Below, in pieces: positions 1-11,000 of a DNA stretch of 64,000 nucleotides. Origin of the DNA: Trissonchulus latispiculum (lineage: Eukaryota; Nematoda; Enoplea; Enoplida; Ironidae); contig JASAND010006366.1 of the NCBI GenBank assembly GCA_030248195.1, positions 1-64,000 of the forward strand. Direction: 5' to 3'. The translations under genes and the position numbers were made by a program. The notes under the pieces are model-generated. The model was not told the origin of the DNA. It saw nothing but the letters and a program-made list of their open reading frames with translations, and searched no databases. How positions within the stretch are numbered: the first letter of the stretch is position 1; each line of letters begins with the position of its first letter.

Positions 1-49
1 ATATATATAAATATATATATAATATATAATATATATATATATATATATA

Positions 50-1121
50 CATGGGCGTAGATAAGGAAGGGGGGGGGCGCCCGGGCGGGCGCCCCCCCCC
101 CCCCCCCACCACCTTTGCCCCCCTGTAAATTTTGCCAGTGGAAAAAATTTTTAAGCTCGCGCGCAGCGCGAGCTTAACTTACTGCGCCAGTTTTTGCTGG
201 AACAGTAGTCTGAAATATATATAGGTTTCAAGCCTTTAATTTTTCAAAAAATTTGCTCGCTCTGAGTCAAATACAGATGACGTAGATGTATATAGATGAC
301 AAATGTAGATGACGATTTTGTGCGAAAGTTACCGGAAAAATAGGTTTAAAACGTAATATTTCTGAAAATTTTCTACTGGGGGCAGCGCTCCCATACCCCT
401 GATTGTGCGTTCTTACTCATATTGCTAACTACTATGACAACTTGATATTGATTACTTCGTTTTCCTAAAATAAATGTTTCTCTCTTTAGTCTTGCAGATG
501 TGGCACTTAATAAAGAAAGTGCTCAAAATTATTCCTCAGGGAGTGTAAATATGAAAAATTCTGCAACTTCGAGGGGCTCCGCCCCCAGATTCCCGCGGGT
601 CCTATTTCTTCGCGACATTTGGTTTCTCCACAGCGCTTCCACGCGTACAATGCTAGCTCTCAGATTATTTGCTGATCTGAAATAAAAAGTGCATTGAAAA
701 ACTGCTTTCAAGTCTGAAATATCAAAAATTCTCAACTTCTGTGGATTCAAAAGCAATTCCTTTCAAAAAATTTAGAAAGTTAAAAATTTTCAACTGGCAT
801 TAAAGAATTATATATATAAAGTTTCTCTAGCAGTTTTTGGTGAAAATCAGAAAAATGTCAGCTTTAATAATCAAGCCGTTTTTGTTGAAAATCTGAGAAA
901 ATTTCTCAAGTTTAGATACTAATTAAGAATTAAAGCTGCTGTACCCGTTTTTGGTGAAAATCTGAAAAACTCAATTTTACTTATAGAAATATTGAAAGCT
1001 GATTGTGGGTCGAGTAAAAAAATTGCACATTTTCGGGGTGGGGGGGGTGGGGCTCCGGACCCCCCCCCGACTTGCCGAAAACCCGCCCCCCCCCCGACCC
1101 AAGCACCTATCTACGCCACTG
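50..1121. mobile_element. hAT-like non-autonomous element, copy 1 (GGCGTAGATA family)
   Basis: The ends are CATGGGCGTAGATAAGG and, inverted, CCTATCTACGCCACTG, flanked by TATATATA on both sides (weak proof, as the site is a TA repeat). Long G/C runs lie inside each end. A hairpin AAGCTCGCGC/GCGCGAGCTT sits at 153-175. The body is homologous to 4189-4937 but carries about 230 extra bases near 550-780. No coding capacity. Confidence 0.8.
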
Positions 1122-1130
1122 TATATATAT

Positions 1131-1570
1131 ATCAGGTAGTGCGCGATAGCGCACTACCTAGAATAGGGAAAAAAGGCGTGTTGCGGCCTCTTGGATTTCA
1201 TGCCGGCCTAATATTTCTGTAGAAGAGGCAAATACACAGGTGGCATGCCGGGCCGGGCAGCGAAAAAATATAGCGCGGGGCACATGGGACCATATCGGCA
1301 TTCAGAAAATGTAAACCTTTCCGGCTGAAAACGTCCACATCTTTCAAACACCTCTGCACAAAATTGCATTTTCCAAGCGATGACCTTGAAAATTGCATTT
1401 TCCTTTTCCAACATTGACATGTTTATTGACATTAAACGTGCAATTTTGTGCAGAGGTGTTTGAAAGATGTGGACGTTTTCAGCCGGAAGTTTATATTTGG
1501 TGTCCCATGTGCCCCGCGCTATATTTTTTCGCTGCCCGGCCAGGCATGCCACGTTTTCTACTCTACAAAA
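1131..1570. repeat. Hairpin and long inverted repeat upstream of RPS25
   Basis: A perfect 11-bp stem AGGTAGTGCGC/GCGCACTACCT with loop GATA lies at 1134-1159. Arms 1241-1366 and 1440-1551 are inverted copies (blocks AGCGCGGGGCACATGGGAC and its complement). Probably a foldback element. Confidence 0.75.
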
Positions 1571-1710
1571 GCACACTTTGCTTACACAAACGATATGGCT
1601 GTAGCCTGCCTTATTTCAAACGCAGTATATATATACCACGTTCTCGGGTAGTGCAGAGCAGTTCACGCGAATAGGATGGACGGAGGAATTGCCTGTTCCA
1701 CGCTACCAGA

Positions 1711-1863
1711 CTGCATTCCCTATTCGGCGCTGAATCTAGTTTCTATAATTTTCAGCGCCGACTGCTTTCCCTATTCGGCGCTGAATCTAGTTTCTATCAT
1801 TTTTAGAGCCGACTGTTTTCCCTATTCGGCGCTGAATCTAGTTTCTATCATTTTCAGCGCCGA
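1711..1863. repeat. Three 51-bp tandem units, each able to form a hairpin
   Basis: Each unit contains TCGGCGCTGAA and, 16 bp on, the complement TTCAGCGCCGA (the middle copy has mismatches). The array lies 230-390 bp before the RPS25 start codon. Confidence 0.85.
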
Positions 1864-1948
1864 CTGTCAATTATATTGGCATTTTTCCGCCCTTCCTTCT
1901 TTCCCTATTCTAGCCACTGCATGCCCGTCTAGGGCATTTTTCCCTCTA

Positions 1949-2048
<100 letters not shown>

Positions 2049-2064
2049 TATACACGTATAATGT

Positions 2065-2096
2065 TTGAATTCAACTTCAGGTAATTGCATGTGAAA
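2065..2096 (+). promoter_or_regulatory. Acceptor-like site and short 5' UTR before the RPS25 start codon
   Basis: A pyrimidine-rich tract ends in AACTTCAG at 2080, leaving 16 nt before the ATG at 2097. It could be the 3' end of a 5' UTR intron or a spliced-leader trans-splice site. Confidence 0.5.
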
Positions 2097-5000
2097 ATGC
2101 CTCCTAAACAGCAAAAGGGAAAAGATACAAAAGGTGGCAAGCAGCCACCGAAGCAAAAGAAAGAAGGAGGTGGTGGAAAGGTATTTTTGCATACATTAAT
2201 TATATATTTAACTACCTAGGCTTCTATTCTACGCCAAATCTGGTTTGTATGATTAATTATGAAATCGGATATACGTATACCATACCGCCATGAGCGCACC
2301 GGGAGAGGGGGGATTGGGGGTTCCGACCATCCCCTGGAATTTTCGGGGGAAAGGGTAAAAAATTCAGCTATTTTCAGTGTACAAAACTAAAAAATGCGAA
2401 AAGTTTTCGCGCCTCGTTTATATTTCAATATTCATTATATTTAATTATATATTTCAATATATTTCATTCATTATATTTCATTTTCATATACTTCATATTC
2501 ATATATATACTTCATATTCATTCATATTCATATACTTCATTATATTTCAATTTTTTTAATTTTCGTCGCCGGCGGTGTTTTTTATCATAATTTAAAAAAT
2601 GTTCCTGCGACGCTATTTTGTTTAAACTCGCCTGCGGCGCTTTTGTAGATTATGGTTTGTAATGCTTCGTACCTGCGGCGCTTTTGTAGCTCAAGTTTTT
2701 TTTAAATTTCGAGCCTGCGGCACCTTCTGGCTCCATTTTCAAAAAGCTTCTCGCTTTTGTAGTTAAAATTTGTTGCGTCTACGGTGCTTTATTGTTCAAA
2801 TCGTTTCAATGTTTCATGTTTTCCATGATGTCTAAAATTCTCAACTTTTATTAAAATCTGTTTATAGGTCTCCATTACGGATTTGCTTTCATAATTTCAA
2901 AACTCAACGTCTGGAGGGCTCTGCCCCCAGCCCTCGAGTGGGTTACTGACTTACGCAAATTTCGTCAATTGTGCTGCAGCAACACACTAGCGGAAGCAGG
3001 CTCAATCCCCCCTTCAAAGTCCTGGGTCCGCCCCTGCATACCACTACTATATAATATTGGTAGTTAAACGTTGTAGGCTGTAGCCAGTTTTCCTTATTTA
3101 CCGGACAGCTCATACATACCAACTGGATTTTTCCTAGGCAAAAATTTCTGGGGGGCGGTCCCACCCTAGGTCTGGGAAGAAAAATTTTTCAAAGATGCTT
3201 AAAGATAAAATTAATCTAAATTTAAGCTAAAAATGCTTAAAATGCCTAAAAATCCGGCGACGCCGGAAAACGTTTTCAAAATGTACCCTCAAAACCCTAT
3301 TTTTCCGGGCACTTTAGAGTTCTGGGGGGGAAGGCCCCAATCCTGGGGGGGGGCACCCCCCTCCCTGTAGGAAAAAGCCAGACCAAATATACCCTTTGGC
3401 GTGTTCTTTGAGTTGTAGTTTTTTCATTGTTGAGAAATAATTTAAATCGAATGATCGAATCGAATTAATTTACATGTCGTAGTCAATTCTGGAGTTTCTT
3501 CTTTCACTCACACACACGATAGAGTGGTGCGAGTACTGCGCACGTTTATATGTATTATCTGTGCGCAGCTTGTTTTTAGGCCAAGAAAAAGAAGTGGTCG
3601 AAGGGGAAGGTCAGGGACAAACTGAATAATATGGTTTTGTTCGATCCTGCCACGTATGACAAAGTACGTAGGTTCTTGGATTAAAATATTGCGATGATTA
3701 GTGATTAGCTCACTTTTATCCACCAGAAGAGCAAAGACAATGCAGACACACATACTGGGCTTATTCTAGGGATTTTTTCTTGGGGGGGGCTTCTTGGGGG
3801 GGGCCCCCAAAGGTCCGAGGGGCAAGGAATTTTTGGGGGGGGGGGCGAAAATTTTCGAAAAATATGCTAAAAATAGCGCTATTTTTCTGGCATATACTAT
3901 AAAAGTTGATTTTCATAGCAAAAATAAGCAGATTTAGTGTTGAAAAGGGCAAAAATTGAGTAAAAATCTCCGGCGAAGCCGGAAAATTTTTGAAAATTTG
4001 GCCTTCTGAGCGATTTTTCAGGGCAAAATTAGGTACCAAAAAAGGGGCGCCCACTTTTTTGGGGGGGGGGGGGGCGATTTTTGGGGGGGGGGGGAAAACG
4101 ATTTTTGTGGGGGGGGGGAAGAGTTTTATGGGGGGGCCCCCACCCCCCCCCCCCACTAGAATAAGCCCAGCACACACACACACACATACATAGGCGTAGA
4201 TAGGGGGCGCCCGGGGGGGCGCCCCCCCCCCGAAGCCCCTTTGCCCCACTGAAAATTTTGTCAGCGAAAAATTTTTAAGGTCGCGCGCAGCGCGAGCTTA
4301 TCATATTGCGCCGCGTTTTGCTGGTAAAGTAGTCTGAAATACAGGTTTTAACCTTTAATTTCGCGCTAAAATCGGTAGCTCTGAACCAAACTAGAAAACA
4401 ATTTTCTGCGAAAGTTACTGGAAAAATAGGTTTAAAACATACGTAAATAGTATAAAAATTTTATACTGGGGGCTGTGCACCCATACTCCCGCTTGTTTGC
4501 GTTCTTACTCATATTGCTAACTGCTATGACAAGTTGATACGTATTGTTTTTGTCTTTAGTCTTGCAGATGTGGCACTTATAAAGAAAGTGTTCAAAATTA
4601 ATTCCTCAGGGAGTCTAAATTGAAAAACGCTACTGTTCAGATAACTAGCAGTTCTGAATAAGCAAAATCTGAAAAAGCTTTATTAAGCCGTTTCTGGCAA
4701 AAATCTGAGAAAATTTCTTAAGTTTACTAATTAAGAATTAAAGCTGCAGCAGCCGTTTTTGGTGACAATCTGAAAAACTCAATTTTATTTTCAAAAATAT
4801 CGTAAGTTACGATTATTGTGGGTCACGGTAAAAAATTGCTCAATTTCGGGGGGGGGGGGGGTTCGGTCCGCGGACCCCACCCCCCCCACTTGCCAAAGAT
4901 CCGCCAACCCCGAAGCAAAGACCTATCTACGCCACTGCACACATATATATACAAGAATAAAAATGCTCCGATGGAGCATGAAAAATGCAATATGGGTGAC

Positions 5001-8000
5001 ACTGGGTTTTAAGCGGACAGAGGACTAGGTTTTAAAACGTTAATATGGGAGGGGCAGGTTGTAAATGCCAGGAGGACTAGGTTAAAAGCGCACTAATATG
5101 GACCAGCTTCGCTGAACAACCCATATTCGCGGAAACTACCCGGACTGATGCTGGTGGCTGTTTACCAGTAACAGTTTACCAATTTGTGAGCATAGCTCTG
5201 GGTCTGCAACTATATTTGTAGTTGTGTTCGTAATACCTACTTAATAATTGCATAATATGCAACTTGATTTAATTAATTAAATCAATGCATATATAGACAA
5301 CACTTACACATGTAATGCAACACTTAATACAGCATACGTATATGCAGTAAAAATTGGTGTCACAAATTGTGCTCTCGCAGCTCCATATAAAACGATTGAA
5401 GTATACGTATATATAAAGCCTAATATTTCAAAATCAGCAAAGCTCGCCTGGAAAGCTGACGAATTTAGAACTTAAGACAATAATGGTCAAATGTAGAGTG
5501 GAGCATGCGTACCCGCGAATATGGGTTGTTCAGCGAAGCTGGCCGATATTAGTGCGCTTTTAACCTAGTCATCCTGGCATTTACAACCTGCCCCTCCCAT
5601 ATTAACGTTTTAAAACCTAGTCCTCTGTCCGCTTAAAACCCAGTGTCACCCATATTGCATTTTTCATGCTCCATCGGAGCATTTTTATTCTTGTCCTATT
5701 TCATTTTTAAGGTTCTCAGTAAACCTTAAGCAAAAATGTTAAAGGTTTATGAAAGAAACTTTAAAAATTCCCCCAATAATTACGTAACAGTCAACCAAGC
5801 CATAGAACAAAGAAGCTTGAAAAGTACCAATTTCTCCATTTTTCTTGATTTTGGCAGAAAACCCCTCATCCACTACAAATAAGAATATTTTAGAAAGTTG
5901 CAGAAAGTTATATGTAGTTTGTTATAAGCCATGCTGTACTTCAGCAGCACTCTACTGCAGCGCAACCAGACGCAAGCGTCACTGCCAAAGTAGTAGACTT
6001 ATTCGGCATGATTTGTAATGTTATCATGCACGTGCCTGCAGAATTTCAGGCTATTGCTATTTATCTGTTGCTAGTATTAGGCCGTGCTGTACTTGAGCAG
6101 CACTCTACTGCAGCGCAACCAGATGCAAATTATACTGTCGATGATACAAACTTATACGGCACGATTTCAACTGCTCTTCTGCAGTTATGCGAAATTTTGG
6201 ACAATTGCAACGTATCTGTAGCTAGTTATAGTCCGTGCTGTACTTGAGCAGCACTCTACTGCATCGCAACCAGATGCAAACTTTACTGTCAGTGAAAGAA
6301 GCTTATTCGGTAAGATTTCTAAAGCTCTGTCGTACTAATAAGCAAAATTTCGGACGATTGCAACTTTTGTGTAGCTAGTTATAGGCCGTGCTGTACTTCA
6401 GCAGCACACTTCTGCAGCGCAACTAGACGCACACGTCACTGCCAAAAAAGGAGACTTATACGGCATCATTTCCAATGTTATTCTGCATGTGCCTGCAGAA
6501 TTTCAGACGATTGCAAGTTATCTGTAGTTAGTTATAGGCCGTGCTGTACTTCTGCAGCACTCTACTGCAGCGCCACCATATAGTAACATCGTAGTAAGTA
6601 TATATACGAAACCTATCAATAACTTTTTGTCATGTCCTAAACTATCTGTATGGCCGAATTTCAAATGCCAGTGACAAATCAATAACTGTTTATCGACGGT
6701 GCTGTGTTTTCGAACAGCACACACAGCACGGTGGAAGCTAGAGAGTGCACCAACTGACATAGCTGCAGTTCCCCCTTACTACAGACACAATTATCACCAA
6801 GTTTCATATGTTTAGCCGTTTACAGTAAGTCTACAGACAGCGTGCTATGGTTGCTGCATAACAGTACAGCACGATAGCAGCACCGCACAGCGCTGCGACT
6901 ATGCTCATCGTGTTCAGCGACCCCGATAACCCTTATATGCGTCCCACTATATGGCCCAAAACAGCATATTTAGGCCTATTTTTGACTATTTTCTGTGGAG
7001 TTGGGACTTAGAAATTTTTCCAAAATGGCTATTTGGCCGGCCGCCTGAACGATCCTGGCCAGATATCGAAAATCGCCCTGGTTTATGACACGCTACCCAT
7101 CCCAAAGTTTCTTATGCAACAAGCCGCGTCTCTCTAGCTTGTTCCCTGAGCCCTGTAGCCGTGACACAAAATTGGCCTTTTTTGGCCATCTTAGCGGTCA
7201 GGCCACCCTTGGCCGGCCGCACAGATGGCCGGCCGGGCCGGGCAGCGGAAAATTGTCCAAAAGGTACGTTAACACAAATACTACTCTCAGAAAAACCAAA
7301 CTTCACCGGCAGAAAATGCCCATATCGTTCAGTTTGTGAGTTAGACTAAAACGGCTTCCCCAAGCGTGACTTACACCGAAAAAAACAAACGGACCTAACT
7401 TCTCCGGAAGCGAAAATTATTTTCAAAGTTGAAAATTTTGACCAAAACTTTTTTGATACTTGTTGTACTCGTCGTGCTGATTCCAACGATACCAAATTTG
7501 TCTAGTTTGGTTGAGTATTTAGCTGGCACGGTGCGCGAACGGGTCTCTAAGGGCCGCGCTGAGCCTTTTACACCCATATTATAAGGGAGCGCTATCGCGC
7601 CCCCCTATAGTGTACGTATATATTCGGCAGTGAGCTCTTACCCGCTCAGCTATATATACGTATATACGTACTTCTTTTGAATTCCTGCTCCTACTCTATT
7701 TTGTATTAAGTGTAGATTTACGAGCATCCTTTCACATCATACACACGGTACGTACTGAAAGCAATCTTGCTGCGATAGTGTCACGGCATATCCAGGCGTG
7801 GTTTCGTCCAAATTTCTCTTGCTCGAAATGCATTTTTGTTGGCACTATATATTTGTTGAAACGACTTCTAGTTATATACGTATATATAAGTTGATCGATT
7901 TTAGTAACACGAACCTCCTGTAATGGGAGAAGCACAAAAGTGATGAGAACACGAGCTTATATACATCTATGCTAAAATTTATGCGGGAAGCGCTCGGAGG

Positions 8001-11000
8001 CAGGGTTTTTAGGGATTTTTTCGGGGGGGGCTTCCCGGGGAGGGGGAGGATTTTTTGCGAAAATGAGCTAAAAATTGGTATTTTTGTCGTATTTTACACG
8101 TAGAAAGGCAAATGTCAGGATTTAAGCTAATAATAGTCATTTTTACGAAAAAAATCTCCGGCGAAGCCTGAAAATGTTTGAAAATTAGTTTATTTTGGCA
8201 AAAATTTGGGCCCCCAAAAAACCCGGGGGGACGAAAAATCCCGGGAGGGGGGAAGGTCAATTTCGGGAGGCCCCCGGTAAAAATACCCTTGGAGGAGGTA
8301 GTGTTTCTTTTTTAAATTTTTTCTTATTTCGTTTTGTTATTTTTTAAAATAACCGTATTTCTTTTATGTGGTGACTTATTTTATTGGTTTTAGCTGTATA
8401 AGGAAGTGATCACATACAAGTTGATTACTCCTTCAGTTGTTAGCGAACGCCTGAAGGTCCGTGCCTCTTTGGCGAAGGCTGCCCTGCGTGAACTACTTGC
8501 AAAAGGTTCGTTGTGGGTTATGCTGTAATATCGTTGTCGTACGACACGCGCTGATAGTTGGGGATCCAGATCTTACGTTGTTCGATTTTGGCCTTTGCCT
8601 AGTTGAATATAAGTTACGTCGCAGTGCTCAAACATATTTTTCTGTGATATCTATCTGGCATTTTTTAGGGTTTTGAAAGTAGGGGGCGAGTCCAAGGTAC
8701 AATTATGCCTATTTTTAGCGAAAAATTAATATTTTTAAGGTAAAAACGCAAAACTCGCTGTTTTTAAGCTTAAAATGAATTTAAGACCATAAACTAGCTA
8801 AAAATTGAGAAAATTTTTGAAAATTTGACCTCAAAAACCTATTTTTTCGACACTTGGGCGACCCCCAAAAAGTGTGAGTTGGCTTGCCGAAGAGTGGGGA
8901 GGGGCGAAAGTAGGGGGGTCCGAAAAATGGCGGTCCTCTAGGGAGGCGGAAGTGGGGGGGTTAGCCCAATTTACAATAATTATACCTGACGATTAAATGA
9001 ACGTAAGTCCATAAACTAGCTAAAAATTGGGAAAATTTTTGAAAACTTGACCTCAAAACCTATTTTTTTCGACACTTTTAGGCGACCCCAAAAAATAGGG
9101 GGGCTTGCCGAAAAGTAGGGAGGGGCGGAAGTGTGTGGAGAGCCCAAGACACAATTATACCTAACTTTTAGTGGAAGATTAATATTTTTAAGGTAAAAAC
9201 GCAAAACTCGCTGTTTTTAAGCTTAAAATGAATTTATATATAAGACCATAAACTAGCTAAAAATTGAGAAAATTTTTTTGAAAATTTGACATCAAAAACC
9301 TATTTTTTCGACACTTTTGGGCGACTCCCAAAAAAAAAGTGGGGGGGCTTGCCGAATAGTGGGGGGGGGGCGAAAGTGGGGTGGCGAAAAGTGGCGGGCC
9401 CACCCCCCCCCCACTAAAAAAATGCCAGTCTATAATATAGATCTTTATATTTGTATTTCTGAATTTATGTAAATTTTTATATTTCGTATGAAAACTTCTA
9501 CGTACTGTATTTCTTGGAATATATTATATTTGTTTCGGTTAGATAGTAGAGATCCACCGGATATCCGGATCCGGATCTTTTTTTGATTTAACGAAACAGG
9601 AAATTTATTGGTGAAACTAAGAAATAAATGTCAAGATTGCTCTAAATTAATTTCAAGAAGCTATTTTGTTGTGTTAAGAGTCTGGCGTTTACTGGGGCTG
9701 GGTTTACTTTTGTGGGGGGGGGGGCGCCTTCAACTTTTTGCGTCCCCCCCACTCGAAGACCTCCCCCCCACTCGGCCCACCCCCACTTTTTTGGGCTTCC
9801 CCCCACTCACTCTAATGTGCCCAAAAATTGCCAAATTTTTAGGATTTTTGGTCAACATTTTCAAAAATTTTCCGGCTAAGCCGGAATTCATTAAATTCAT
9901 TAAAAGTAAGTAACTATTAATTCGGCAGCAATGGGCTTGACTTCTATAATTTCTCGCTGTTCTAACCTCGGACAATTCTTTGAAAATTGTTGACTTTATT
10001 ATAAAATGTTCCGTGTTTTCATGTATGATTCATGCCCACCACACATTCAAAAATTCTTTTGATATGCACCTTGGGAAAATTAATTTCAATATTTATACAT
10101 AAGTAAATATGCGTACGTATATTTGTTAAATTCAGGTTATTTGCAGCTTTCCAATGAAGTAAAATTGCTGAAATTTGTTAAATAAATTCATGACCAGCAT
10201 TTTAAACATTACCAAAGTCATAGAAAACCCCATATGCTGTAACAAAGCCAAGAAAAATTTTTAAAATTTACATGTGTTTTGAAGTCTAGATCCGGCAAAA
10301 TTTGGGATCCGGTCGATCCTTATCAGATACGTAGTCTTTTGGATTACTTCTGAATATAACATAATGCATACCTATCCAATTCCAGGTATGGCACTGTCCT
10401 GTTATGGCACTAATTTTCAGTTCTGTTCTGGCACTTATGAGTTCTGTCATGGCACTCATGAGTTCTGTTATGGCACTCAGGAGTTCAGTTATGGGACTGA
10501 TAAAATTCACTGATGCCAATACAAAAGACAGTATATAATTTGTTTAGGTCCAAAATTAACTATAGGGTAAACTAGCTATGGATGGACTATAATTTAATTT
10601 TATCTTCAGCATATTATACCAGTACGTTACTTGCCATGAACGAAAAATAAATCATAGACATTGAATTTTTCAAGCAAACATATTAAGGGTAATAAACATC
10701 TTATACTGCTTCATTTGAACTTAAAACAGAAGCCAGAAGCATGATTTTTCGGATTTAGAGTTTTTGTCAGTCTTGTTTCGGCTGCAAGAAAACCTATAAA
10801 ATGATAAAAATTTTGAAATTATTTAATTTTCTGTAAGAATGATAGGAATTGTTTTTAAGGTGGTGATTCCTTTTTGAGACATCAACTTTGAACCATTATT
10901 ACATTTACTCAACCATTACTTGGAGTTAAAAAGCCATTTTTAGATCAAAATGCAGCTTAACATTTGCTCTTTTTAATGCATACAACCAAGAGTACATAAT

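Noticed and set aside
60..110. Long G/C runs as assembly errors
   Set aside because: They recur at the same place in independent copies of the same element families, so at least the presence of the runs is real; exact run lengths may be unreliable.
3761..4249. 162-codon - frame with Pro/Gly runs
   Set aside because: Translation of C/G runs inside two MITEs.
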